Origin: an uncultured Fretibacterium sp.
GTDB lineage: Bacteria; Synergistota; Synergistia; Synergistales; Aminobacteriaceae
Assembly (NCBI GenBank): GCA_937915755.1
Contig: CALGGR010000107.1
Coordinates: 40,828-104,827 of the forward strand
DNA length: 64,000 nucleotides
Reading direction: 5' to 3'
Positions within the stretch are counted from its first letter, which is position 1. Each line of letters starts with the position of its first letter. Positions 23,329 through 31,661 of the stretch are shown here, in pieces. The notes beneath the pieces were generated by a model. The model did not search any database. It worked only from the letters and a program-made list of their open reading frames with translations, and was not told the origin of the DNA. A program made the position numbers and the translations under genes.

Positions 23329-24083
23329 GAAAATTATTGTCGGGAGTGATTATCGTTATGGTTATGAGTTCAGCAGCATTAGCGAACGTTGAAGAGTTCA
23401 AGGCTACAGACCCGGAGTTTGCGGAGTTCTTTGGGAATTTCGCGGGCGTTGAAGTTCCGTCTCAGTCGAAACTTGATGCTCGCACAAGGTACATGGCCGT
23501 CGTCGCAACTTTGATGGGCTGTCAGGGAGCCGATGAGTTCAAGGCTGTATTGCCTGAAGCATTGGAGGCTGGGCTAACACCGTCAGAGGTCAAGGAAATA
23601 ATATATCAGGGTACGGCGTATCTTGGCATAGGAAGGACGCGCCCGTTCCTCAAAGCCGCGAATGAAGTTTTTGCGGAGAAAGGAATAACTCTGCCATTAG
23701 CCCCGGCGTCAACAACAACTCCAGAGAACAGAATCGAGAAGGGCAACGATGCTCAGGTTGAGATATTCGGCGCGGGAATGAAGGGTTTTCAGAACGCAGG
23801 GCCTGAAGAAACCCGCCACATTAACCGCTGGCTTGCGGGTAACTGCTTCGGGGACTATTACACGCGAAAAGGCCTCACTCTCAGGGAGCGCGAGATGATT
23901 ACATTTTGCTACATTGCGGCTCAAGGGGGTTGCGAGCCTCAGCTCACCGCACACGCAAAAGGCAATATGAACATGGGCAACGACAAAGCGTTCCTGCTTG
24001 ATGTCGTCTCACAGTGCGTTCCTTATATTGGCTACCCCCGAAGTCTCAACGCTATAACCTGCATCAACAAGGCGGCGGAATAA
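23325..24083 (+). CDS. Exported double carboxymuconolactone decarboxylase (AhpD-like) protein
   Basis: A 252-residue protein: signal peptide MRKLLSGVIIVMVMSSAALA, then two CMD/AhpD-fold domains. The first, ~30-120, contains DARTRYMAVVATLMGCQGADEFKAV and GLTPSEVKEIIYQGTAYLGI. The second, ~140-250, contains LTLREREMITFCYIAAQGGCEPQLTAH. The fold serves decarboxylases and peroxidases; only single cysteines are present, not a clear AhpD CxxC. I chose ATG 23325 over an upstream in-frame ATG because AAGGAGG lies 10 nt upstream, the signal peptide begins there and it overlaps the hydrolase stop. Confidence 0.85.
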   Translation: MRKLLSGVIIVMVMSSAALANVEEFKATDPEFAEFFGNFAGVEVPSQSKLDARTRYMAVVATLMGCQGADEFKAVLPEALEAGLTPSEVKEIIYQGTAYLGIGRTRPFLKAANEVFAEKGITLPLAPASTTTPENRIEKGNDAQVEIFGAGMKGFQNAGPEETRHINRWLAGNCFGDYYTRKGLTLREREMITFCYIAAQGGCEPQLTAHAKGNMNMGNDKAFLLDVVSQCVPYIGYPRSLNAITCINKAAE

Positions 24084-25432
24084 TGAGACTGGTAATCATA
24101 CTTGCGGTTCTGGCCATGATGTCAAGCTGTGCATATGCTGGAGAGATGGTTAGCGTTAAGGGTGGAAAGTTCCTCATGGGAAGCCCTGAGTCAGAGAACT
24201 GGAGGAGTGATGACGAGCTTCAGCACGAGATTACAGTGTCGGACTTCATGATTTCCCAGCGCGAGATTACGCAGGGTGAGTACATGGCACTCGTGAACGG
24301 CAACCCTTCAACCTTCATCGGCGACGATCTTCCCGTCGAAAACGTAACATGGCTTGAGGCTGTCATGTTCTGCAACATTAAGAGCGAGGCCGAAGGATTG
24401 ACTCCAGTCTACAAGATTGACGGGACGAAAGTAACGTGGGACTTGTCTGCTGACGGCTACAGACTTCCTACCGAAGCTGAATGGGAATACGCCTGCCGTG
24501 CCGGAACTTCAACACCTTTCAACCTTGAGCATTCAATCGGCGCTGACGAGGCGAACTTCTACGGACATTATCCCTACGAGATCGAGGAGAATTATTTCTC
24601 ACAGCACAAGCTCACGACGAAGCCCGGAATCTATCGCGGCACTACGGTTGAACCCGGTCAGTTCGCGCCCAACAAGCTCGGACTTTATGACATGCACGGG
24701 AATGTCGGTGAATGGTGCTGGGACATCTATGCGCCATATGACGTTTCGGTAAAGGTCAACCCAACAGGGCCGGAGTCAGGAACTCGTCGGGTTAATCGCG
24801 GGGGAGGCTGGAATGATTTTGCCAAGAATATGCGCTCGGCTTACCGTGCTGCTGCTCCACAGGAACGAAGGCTCTATAATGTTGGCTTCAGGCTTGCGAG
24901 AGGGGCAATCGGAACGGGGATTGTTACGTCTCAGGCAATGCAGGAGTCTCGCGGGACTGGGAAGAGAGTCCTAATCGCATATTTCACGTGGAGCGGTAAC
25001 ACCCAGGGTGTAGCCTACGAGATTCAGAAGCAGACGGGCGCGGAGATTTTCGAGATTACGCCGGAGAAGCCGTACTCTGAGAACTACAACACCGTACTCC
25101 GTGAGGCACAGCGGGATCAGCACAGGCGTGCGCGTCCGAAACTTCGGGGGCGTGTGAAGGATTTTTCGGACTACGACGTGATTATGCTGGGCTATCCGAA
25201 CTGGTGGGCGAGTATTCCTGCACCTGTTGCGACGTTCCTTGAAGATTATGACTTCAGTGGGAAAACGATAATGCCTTTCTGCTCACATGGAGGGGGACGC
25301 TTCGGTCAAAGTCTCACAGCGATAGCGAAACTTGCGCCAAATGCCGTAATCACTGATGGGTTTTCGGTTCATTATTCGGGCGGCGGAAGACTCAAGGACG
25401 ACATAGCTGACTGGCTCGCAAGATCGAGATAG
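24083..25432 (+). CDS. Exported SUMF1 (formylglycine-enzyme-like) / flavodoxin fusion
   Basis: A 449-residue protein starting in the previous stop (TAATG). Signal peptide MRLVIILAVLAMMSSCAYA; SUMF1/FGE-sulfatase domain ~20-285 (MVSVKGGKFLMGSPESEN, YRLPTEAEWEYACRAGTSTP, LGLYDMHGNVGEWCWD, VNRGGGWNDFAKNMRSAYR, NVGFRLA); flavodoxin-like domain ~305-449 (KRVLIAYFTWSGNTQG, MLGYPNWWASIPAPVATFLE, FCSHGGGRFGQS). The SUMF1 end reads NVGFRLA, lacking the Cys of the active FGE motif (GFRCA), so it is probably a non-oxidase, ligand- or glycan-binding type. An exported flavodoxin is unusual, since these normally act in the cytoplasm. Confidence 0.85.
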   Translation: MRLVIILAVLAMMSSCAYAGEMVSVKGGKFLMGSPESENWRSDDELQHEITVSDFMISQREITQGEYMALVNGNPSTFIGDDLPVENVTWLEAVMFCNIKSEAEGLTPVYKIDGTKVTWDLSADGYRLPTEAEWEYACRAGTSTPFNLEHSIGADEANFYGHYPYEIEENYFSQHKLTTKPGIYRGTTVEPGQFAPNKLGLYDMHGNVGEWCWDIYAPYDVSVKVNPTGPESGTRRVNRGGGWNDFAKNMRSAYRAAAPQERRLYNVGFRLARGAIGTGIVTSQAMQESRGTGKRVLIAYFTWSGNTQGVAYEIQKQTGAEIFEITPEKPYSENYNTVLREAQRDQHRRARPKLRGRVKDFSDYDVIMLGYPNWWASIPAPVATFLEDYDFSGKTIMPFCSHGGGRFGQSLTAIAKLAPNAVITDGFSVHYSGGGRLKDDIADWLARSR

Positions 25433-25462
25433 CAAACTTCAGCAAAGAGAATGTAGAATAGT

Positions 25463-25500
25463 AACCGTATCCGTGAAATCTGCGGGTGCGGTTAATTTTT
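25463..25500 (+). terminator. Terminator after the SUMF1-flavodoxin operon
   Basis: AACCGTATCCG (25463-25473) pairs with CGGGTGCGGTT (25483-25493), 11 bp including G-U pairs, 9-nt loop, then AATTTTTT. Confidence 0.8.
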
Positions 25501-25517
25501 TGGGGAGTGATATGTGA

Positions 25518-26225
25518 ATGGTAAGCGGAATTTTCAGGTTCATGTACTCATCAGGAGCGCTAAAATACTTTGGGTCATTCTTGTGGGGCATCGCAAGCGT
25601 TCTTCTAAGTCCTTGCGGAATAAGCCTAATCCCCTTAGTCGTGGGATATGTCGCAAACACTGACACCCCTTCACATTGGCGGGCGTTCAAAATATCGTGC
25701 GCCTTCTGTCTCGGCGTAATCATCAACCTTTCACTCGTAGCGTTCGTAACGTCAAGCATTGGTGCGCTCTTGGGGGGCTATGAGAGATTCCTGACGCTGA
25801 TAACTGCGGGGGTCTTCATCGTAATGGGGCTTCAGATTATGGGAGTGATAAGGCTGAAGTTCTTTGCTTTTGATTCACGCATAAAGGGCACAGAGTCTCA
25901 GAACATGAAGGGAGCCGTGATACTCGGAATATTGTCAGGTCTCACAATAGGGCCATGCAACATCGCGTATGTAAGTCCGGTTCTGTCACTCGCAATGTCT
26001 GAGGCTTCGGGCGGAATTGCGGGGGCTGTAATGCTTGTTATGTGTTACGCGCTGGGGTATTGCGCGGTTCTTGTGGGGTCGGGGACTTTCGCGCAGATAT
26101 TCTCAGAGTTCCTTCACAGCGGGGAGTATAGTATATTGTCGTGGATGGTGAAGGCGGTGAATATTCTCTGCGGGACTGCGCTGATCATCGGGGGGATTTA
26201 TCTCATCTCGGAAGTAAGATTCTAA
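25518..26225 (+). CDS. CcdA/DsbD-type thiol-disulfide membrane protein
   Basis: A 235-residue membrane protein of the CcdA (DsbD transmembrane) family, which carries electrons from cytoplasmic thioredoxin across the membrane. It has about six transmembrane segments, and the paired cysteines are in SVLLSPCGISLIPLVVGY (~30) and GLTIGPCNIAYVSPVLSLA (~150), the two family Cys-Pro-type sites. Being right after the exported redox-type operon suggests it may supply reducing power to periplasmic proteins (inference), but a terminator separates the two units. A thioredoxin partner is not adjacent. Confidence 0.88.
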   Translation: MVSGIFRFMYSSGALKYFGSFLWGIASVLLSPCGISLIPLVVGYVANTDTPSHWRAFKISCAFCLGVIINLSLVAFVTSSIGALLGGYERFLTLITAGVFIVMGLQIMGVIRLKFFAFDSRIKGTESQNMKGAVILGILSGLTIGPCNIAYVSPVLSLAMSEASGGIAGAVMLVMCYALGYCAVLVGSGTFAQIFSEFLHSGEYSILSWMVKAVNILCGTALIIGGIYLISEVRF

Positions 26226-26240
26226 GGAATGAAATTCCGG

Positions 26241-26277
26241 GATACCTTTAGCTAAGAAGCTGGGGGTATCTTTTTTT
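26241..26277 (+). terminator. Terminator after ccdA
   Basis: GATACCtttAGCT (26241-26253) pairs with AGCTgggGGTATC (ending 26270), followed by seven T (26271-26277). Confidence 0.9.
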
Positions 26278-26321
26278 GTGCTAATATTATGGCAAATCCC
26301 AAAAGAGTATGGAGGTAGGAA

Positions 26322-28085
26322 ATGCCAGAATATGACCCCTTGCTAACAATGTCAGCCCTCAACATGGCAGTCGTCTCACTTCACCGCATAACCTCATCAG
26401 GCGACAGAGTTATACTTGACCGCGAATATGACAGCATCATCAACAATCTCAGAATGGGCGAGATTAACGCTGACCCTGAACTCACGAGCTTATATCAAGA
26501 GATTGTCCGCGTTATTCACAAAGGAAAGCTGAGAGATGACATCAGGGCAATAATAAACAAAGCCGACTCGGAAAAGAAGCACAAGAGCATCAAGGAAATT
26601 ATCACAGGAAACGTATTCAAGAGTTTCAGCACGAATCCTTTGAAGTGGCTAGGAAAATTGGCCATGTCATCAGCATCGGAATACTTCACTCAGCAAAAGG
26701 AAGCTGAGACTCTCGCGCAGAATAATAATGACGGTCAACTCAGTCTCAAACATGATGAACTCGATGAATATGATGAATTACAGCGCAAGCTGCTGGGGTC
26801 GTCATGGAGTTTGCTTCGACAGTACCAGCTACCTGACAGTTACAGGCTTACGCAGAACGCCCTAATGAAATTCTCGTCAGCCATGAAAGAGGCTGAACCG
26901 TCAAAGCGTCAGAGAATGATGAAGTACCTTGAGGGAGATTTCGCTATGTACGCGCCTTACTGGTTCTATCGTGCTAAGGCGGCTAATGATGCCGGGAGTG
27001 ATGACGAGGCAGGAAAGTATTTCGAGAGGTTCGGGGAAGTCTGGAGGCCTGTTCTGAGGAAAGACCCGTACAGGGCTGAGGCCATGAAGTTCAGGATTGA
27101 GGGGCTTATGGTAACCCGTGATAATACAGCCGAGATTCTGAAGTGCCTTGAGGAAATGAGAGCGAATACAGAGCTTGAAGACTGGGCGAACAATATTTTT
27201 GCCGGAATGGTGTATTTCTCGCTGGGCTATAAGGACGAGGCTGAAGAGTGCGTAATGTGCAACATTGATTTCGGCTTTGAGTGCGAGATGAGCGGGAAGG
27301 TTCTTGAGTATATGACAACAGGCAAACTTCCGCCAGAAAATCCAGATGCAAATCCCGTGAAATCTCCTGAGCCTCCGAAAGTTGAATCGCCTAAGCCATT
27401 GCCGGAGAAGTTGCCTGAACCTCAACTGAAAGCGCAGGAGACACCACCAACGCTAAACTCTCAACGTCCGCCAATGAGCGACGATGAATTTGATGTTGAT
27501 TTTGTGAAACTCTGCGAATCAGGTGATGCCAAGAAAGTTGAAGATGCCATAATAAATGGAGCTAATGTCAACGCTAGGGGCAATTACGGCGATACGGCTT
27601 TAATGTCAGCAGCAAGGGAAGGCCACACGGAAACTGCAGAATTACTCCTGAAGCACGGAGCCGATGTCAACGTTAAACACACGTCCGGCTATACGGCTTT
27701 GTGGAAAGCAGTATTTAACGGCCACACGAAAACTGTAGAATTGCTCCTGAAGCATGGGGCTGATGCCAACGATAATGCCGACACAACAGCTTTAATGTGG
27801 GCGGCATGTAGCGGTAACACAGAAGTCGCAGAAGCACTCCTGAAGCACGGCGCAGATATCAACGCTAAGGACAATGACGGCTGTACGGCTTTAATGAAAG
27901 TATCAAGGGGAGGCGAAGTAAAGACCGCAGAACTACTTCTGAAGTACGGTGCTGATATCAACGTCAAGAACAATAAAGGCAAGACGGCTTTGGATCTGGC
28001 AAAACGTGGGGGTAACACTGAGGTTGCTCAACTCCTCCACGCTCATGGAGCGAAAGAAGGCATTTTATTTTCCCTGTTTGGCTAA
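26322..28085 (+). CDS. Ankyrin-repeat protein with helical N-terminal domain
   Basis: A 587-residue protein with no signal peptide. The N-terminal ~340 residues are helical and charged, with a TPR-like stretch (~200-310). A Pro-rich linker (PPKVESPKPLPEKLPEPQLK, ~345-370) leads to about six ankyrin repeats (~385-575) with the consensus GDTALMSAAREGHTETAELL and LLKHGADVNVK. The C-terminal cap is AHGAKEGILFSLFG. Ankyrin arrays mediate protein binding; no toxin or enzyme domain is visible. The next gene carries a near-identical ankyrin cap, so the two are recent paralogues in their C-terminal halves. Confidence 0.85.
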   Translation: MPEYDPLLTMSALNMAVVSLHRITSSGDRVILDREYDSIINNLRMGEINADPELTSLYQEIVRVIHKGKLRDDIRAIINKADSEKKHKSIKEIITGNVFKSFSTNPLKWLGKLAMSSASEYFTQQKEAETLAQNNNDGQLSLKHDELDEYDELQRKLLGSSWSLLRQYQLPDSYRLTQNALMKFSSAMKEAEPSKRQRMMKYLEGDFAMYAPYWFYRAKAANDAGSDDEAGKYFERFGEVWRPVLRKDPYRAEAMKFRIEGLMVTRDNTAEILKCLEEMRANTELEDWANNIFAGMVYFSLGYKDEAEECVMCNIDFGFECEMSGKVLEYMTTGKLPPENPDANPVKSPEPPKVESPKPLPEKLPEPQLKAQETPPTLNSQRPPMSDDEFDVDFVKLCESGDAKKVEDAIINGANVNARGNYGDTALMSAAREGHTETAELLLKHGADVNVKHTSGYTALWKAVFNGHTKTVELLLKHGADANDNADTTALMWAACSGNTEVAEALLKHGADINAKDNDGCTALMKVSRGGEVKTAELLLKYGADINVKNNKGKTALDLAKRGGNTEVAQLLHAHGAKEGILFSLFG

Positions 28086-28177
28086 GTCGTGAAGGACACG
28101 CAAAATTTATGTGCCTCTGAAAATTCATCACTAATGAATAATGCAGCCAATGAATTTTCAAGGCCAACGGAGGATTT

Positions 28178-29233
28178 ATGATCATGGAAAATTGGGCGGA
28201 TTTAATCTTGTCAGCATTGCAATGGCACACAGAAAGTGATGATGAATTTCTTGAAATCTGCAAGTCCGGCGATACTGAGAAAATTGAGGCGGCAATCATT
28301 GAGGGCGCAAATGTCAACGCTAGGGACGATGATGGTTTGACGTTTTTAATGTTGGCAGCAAGGTACGGCAGAGCAGAAACCGCAGAATTGCTCCTGAAAC
28401 ATGGGGCTGATGTCAATGCTAGAGAAATCAAGGGCTGGACTGTTTTAATGAAAGCAGCGAGAAGCGGTCTCACAGAACTCATGAACAACACGATTGATGT
28501 CAACGCTGAGAAGTTTATCGGCGGAACGGCTTTAATGGAAGCAGCAAGTAACGGTCACGCAGACGTAACGGAAGTTCTCCTGAAACATGGCGCAGATGTC
28601 AATGCTAAGGGCGATTTCGGCTATACGGCTTTAATGGAGGCAACAAGAGGGAGCTTAATAATAGCAGCGAGTGGGTACTATGCAAAAACAGCAGAAATTC
28701 TCCTGAAACACGGGGCTGATGTAAACGCTAAGAGCGATGCCGGATTGACGGCTTTAATGGAGGCAGCGAGTAAGGGCCAGGCAGAAACTGCAGAATTGCT
28801 CATAAATCATGGGGCTGATGTAAACGCTAAGAACAACTATGGTGAGACGGCTTTAATGATGGCAAGCTACCACGAAGAGATCACAGAATTGCTCCTTAAG
28901 TATGGAGCTGATGTTAACGCCAGGGACAATAAAGGCAAGACAGCTTTAATGGAGGCAGCAGATCACGAAGACGTAGCAGAAATTCTCCTGAAGCACGGTG
29001 CTGATATCAACGCTAAGGACAATGACGGCGGGACGGCTTTAATGGAGGCAGCAAAGCATGGCGACACAGAATCGGCAGAAGTATTGCTGAAGCACGGGGC
29101 TGATGTTAACGCTAAGGACAACAAAGGCAAAACGGCTTTGAAGTGGGCAAAACACAATAAACATAATGAAGTTGCTCAACTCCTCCGTGCTCATGGAGCA
29201 AAAGAAGGACTACTCGGTCGTCTGTTCGGCTAA
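28178..29233 (+). CDS. Ankyrin-repeat protein
   Basis: A 351-residue protein made almost wholly of about nine ankyrin repeats (consensus TALMEAA..G...ETAELLLKHGADVNAKDN), ending AHGAKEGLLGRLFG, the same cap as the gene before. One repeat pair is disrupted around residues 100-115 (LTELMNNTIDVNAEKF lacks a full unit). One repeat carries an insertion near residue 160 (TRGSLIIAASGYYAKT). The start is ATG 28178 or 28184, with GGAGG just upstream. The repeated DNA units are prone to recombination with the neighbouring gene. Confidence 0.85.
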   Translation: MIMENWADLILSALQWHTESDDEFLEICKSGDTEKIEAAIIEGANVNARDDDGLTFLMLAARYGRAETAELLLKHGADVNAREIKGWTVLMKAARSGLTELMNNTIDVNAEKFIGGTALMEAASNGHADVTEVLLKHGADVNAKGDFGYTALMEATRGSLIIAASGYYAKTAEILLKHGADVNAKSDAGLTALMEAASKGQAETAELLINHGADVNAKNNYGETALMMASYHEEITELLLKYGADVNARDNKGKTALMEAADHEDVAEILLKHGADINAKDNDGGTALMEAAKHGDTESAEVLLKHGADVNAKDNKGKTALKWAKHNKHNEVAQLLRAHGAKEGLLGRLFG

Positions 29234-29284
29234 ACTGCACGAACGCTCGTGGCTGTGATAATATTATTTCAGGAGAGGTGAAAA

Positions 29285-29551
29285 ATGGCATACGATGCTG
29301 ACATAACGGTGAGAACCGATAGCGGTGTTAAGCGTGAGACTCAGGAGATATTTGATGCGCTGGGTCTTGATATTGGAGCAGCTGTGAATATTTTTCTGCG
29401 CCAAGTGATAATTCATCACGGGTTGCCTTTCAGGGTGAATCTTGAGCCTAATGCAGAGACTCAAAGGGCTATTGAGGACGCTTTGAACGGCAATGATTTT
29501 CACGGCCCTTTTTACAGCGTTGAAGAATTAATGAAGGACCTCGATGACTAA
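29285..29551 (+). CDS. RelB/DinJ-family antitoxin
   Basis: An 88-residue antitoxin. Residues 1-50 form the ribbon-helix-helix domain (DADITVRTDSGVKRETQEIF, LGLDIGAAVNIFLRQVIIH), typical of RelB/DinJ. The tail (FYSVEELMKDLDD) is the acidic toxin-wrapping region. GGAGAGG lies 6 nt before the ATG. It overlaps the toxin gene by 8 nt, and such pairs autoregulate through operator binding of the antitoxin-toxin complex. Confidence 0.9.
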   Translation: MAYDADITVRTDSGVKRETQEIFDALGLDIGAAVNIFLRQVIIHHGLPFRVNLEPNAETQRAIEDALNGNDFHGPFYSVEELMKDLDD

Positions 29552-29828
29552 GCTGAAAATTATATACGAGAGCCAATTCAAGCGCGACTACAAAATCGCA
29601 AAGAAGCGCGGGCTTAATATTGAGCGCATGGCTGAGGTTATCGAAATGCTCGCAGATCGTACTCCTCTCCCGCCAAAGTGCAGAGACCACAAGCTCGAAA
29701 ACTCAAGGAAATACAAAAATATGCGGGAATGTCATATAGAGTCGAATTGGCTTTTGGTGTATCAAGTTGTAGATGATGCCTTAGTATTGAGATTAGTAAG
29801 GACTGGAACGCATAGCGATTTGTTCTAA
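29544..29828 (+). CDS. YafQ-family mRNA interferase toxin
   Basis: A 94-residue RelE/YafQ-superfamily toxin. It has KLKIIYESQFKRDYKIAKKR at the start, and CRDHKLENSRKYKNMRECHI with LVRTGTHSDLF holds the YafQ catalytic set (His and Asp of RDHKL, His of THSDLF, terminal Phe). YafQ cleaves mRNA on the translating ribosome. It is paired with the DinJ-type antitoxin upstream, and both look intact. Confidence 0.92.
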   Translation: MTKLKIIYESQFKRDYKIAKKRGLNIERMAEVIEMLADRTPLPPKCRDHKLENSRKYKNMRECHIESNWLLVYQVVDDALVLRLVRTGTHSDLF

Positions 29829-29863
29829 ATATCGTAAACGGCAGGGTGATTTTCGTCTGTCAA

Positions 29864-29872
29864 TGCTATAAT
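29864..29872 (+). promoter_or_regulatory. Extended -10 promoter of rpmB-pepA
   Basis: TGCTATAAT (hexamer 29867-29872) lies 42 nt before the rpmB start. It is the same extended -10 form as at the tct promoter. Confidence 0.5.
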
Positions 29873-29914
29873 ACACCCTATGAATTTTTCACTCATTATG
29901 GAGGATTTATCATC

Positions 29915-30118
29915 ATGGCAAAATTTTGTGAATGCTGCGGGCGCGGCCCAGTCGCAGGAAATGCTGTAAGTCATTCAAACCGTCATACCCGCAGACGCTG
30001 GAACATCAACCTTCAGACCGTAAGAATCGATGCCGGCGACGGCGAACTTCTCAAAGTGAAAGTCTGCACCAAATGCCTCAAGTCCGGCTTCGTAAAGAGG
30101 GCCGTTAATGCAAATTAA
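29915..30118 (+). CDS. rpmB: Ribosomal protein bL28
   Basis: A 67-residue bL28: MAKFCECCGRGPVAGNAVSH, NRHTRRRWNINLQTVRI, then KVKVCTKCLKSGFVKRAV. The CxxC pairs (CECC and CTKC) mark the zinc-binding form. I chose ATG 29915, with GGAGG 11 nt upstream, over a longer frame because bL28 always starts MA-x-x-C. It overlaps pepA by 11 nt, an unusual pairing of a ribosomal protein with a peptidase. Confidence 0.95.
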   Translation: MAKFCECCGRGPVAGNAVSHSNRHTRRRWNINLQTVRIDAGDGELLKVKVCTKCLKSGFVKRAVNAN

Positions 30119-31547
30119 ACGCCTCGAAAATTCAGAGTCAGCAGATTCATTGCTGATTCTTCTTCGTGAGGAGGACTGCGAGAATCTCCCTCCCTTTGAC
30201 GGGGAACTTTCAGGGATTCTCTCAGCCCTGATCTCACGAAAGGACTTCACCGGCAAGAAAGGCTCACTTCTCCGCGTCCCTCTCGTTGAAGGTAATATCT
30301 ACCTCATCGGTCTAGGAAAGAAAGAGAAATGCAACCTCGCCTTAATCCGGAACTCCCTCGCGTGGGGACTTAGAACAGTCGGCAAGAATCGCGTAAAGTC
30401 TGCAACCGTCCTCATCTCTCACCTGAAAGAATACGAGGGCTTATCCTTTGCGCTTGGCGAGGCGGGCGGATTATGCGGCTACGTTTTCGACACCTACAAG
30501 ACAAAAGGCAAGGACTACGAACCGTTCTCACTCACCGAAATATATTCAGACGTTTACGATGACGATGTTTCGGCGGGAATGAAGTTTGCTGACGCTCAGA
30601 TATTCTCACGCGAAATCGCCAACGAGCCGGGCTGTTCGGTGTGGCCTGAGACTATGGCGGTCAAGGCGTGTGAAGTTGCGGAGAAATACGGCCTTGAATG
30701 CGAAGTTTGGGACGAAAAGAGACTTTCAGCCGAGAAAATGGGCGCAATCCTCGCGGTCGGTTCAGGCTCAAAGAATCCCCCGCGACTCATTCATCTGACC
30801 TACAAGCCAAAAGTTACAGCGTCGAAGAAGGTCGCAATAGTCGGCAAAGGTATAACGTTCGACAGCGGCGGCCTCAACATTAAGCCCGACAATTTCATGC
30901 TCACTATGAAGGGCGACAAGACGGGTGCCTGCAACGTTCTAGGAATAATGAAGGGTGTTGCGGAACTCGGACTTGGCGTTGAGGTTCACGGCTTCATGTC
31001 ATGCGCTGAGAACATGCCATCGGGAAGCTCGTACCGTCCTGACGACATAATAACCGCCCGTAACGGCAAAACCATCGAAATCAACAACACTGACGCTGAG
31101 GGAAGATTGGTTCTTGCTGACGCTCTTTGTGTTGCGAGCGAGGTCAAGCCTGATGTAATCATCGACATGGCAACATTGACGGGCGCGTGTGTCGTTGCGC
31201 TTGGAAAGAGCAGGGCCGGGCTTTTCGTGAACGACGACGAACTTTCGGGGAAGATTCTCGACTCATCATCAAGGACAGGCGAGCTTTTCTGGAGAATGCC
31301 GCTTGAGGACGATGACATAGCCGAGTCGATGAAGTCGCCGTTTGCTGACCTCGTGAACTCCGGGAACAGGTACGGCGGTGCGATATATGCTGCGTTGTTC
31401 CTGAAGGAGTTTGTTTCTGACGGGATCGCGTGGGCGCACATGGATATTGCGGGAGTTGATTTCCGCGACAAGGAATACGGGATTTACCCAAAGGGCGCGA
31501 CTGCTTTCGGCGTAAGGACGTGCCTTGACTATCTCATGAGACTCTAA
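30108..31547 (+). CDS. pepA: Leucyl aminopeptidase (M17)
   Basis: A 479-residue M17 family zinc/manganese aminopeptidase. The C-terminal catalytic domain (~170-479) has VAIVGKGITFDSGGLNIKP, MKGDKTGACNVLG, and the family signature NTDAEGRLVLADAL. The N-terminal domain is slightly short. It forms hexamers in the cytoplasm and releases N-terminal residues from peptides, fitting an amino-acid-fermenting lifestyle. The start overlaps rpmB by 11 nt. Confidence 0.95.
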   Translation: MQIKRLENSESADSLLILLREEDCENLPPFDGELSGILSALISRKDFTGKKGSLLRVPLVEGNIYLIGLGKKEKCNLALIRNSLAWGLRTVGKNRVKSATVLISHLKEYEGLSFALGEAGGLCGYVFDTYKTKGKDYEPFSLTEIYSDVYDDDVSAGMKFADAQIFSREIANEPGCSVWPETMAVKACEVAEKYGLECEVWDEKRLSAEKMGAILAVGSGSKNPPRLIHLTYKPKVTASKKVAIVGKGITFDSGGLNIKPDNFMLTMKGDKTGACNVLGIMKGVAELGLGVEVHGFMSCAENMPSGSSYRPDDIITARNGKTIEINNTDAEGRLVLADALCVASEVKPDVIIDMATLTGACVVALGKSRAGLFVNDDELSGKILDSSSRTGELFWRMPLEDDDIAESMKSPFADLVNSGNRYGGAIYAALFLKEFVSDGIAWAHMDIAGVDFRDKEYGIYPKGATAFGVRTCLDYLMRL

Positions 31548-31661
31548 CGTAATTTCTGGGCAACTGAGGCTGAGTGCTTCACTTGTCCAGATTGTATTAT
31601 TCACGCTGAAACGGTATCTGACTTTCCTAAACATTACAACTTCTGAAGAAAGGGTTATACG

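Noticed and set aside
27680..29160. Long open frames on the minus strand opposite the ankyrin genes
   Set aside because: They are mirror frames of the repeated ankyrin codons; no ribosome-binding sites or domains are present.
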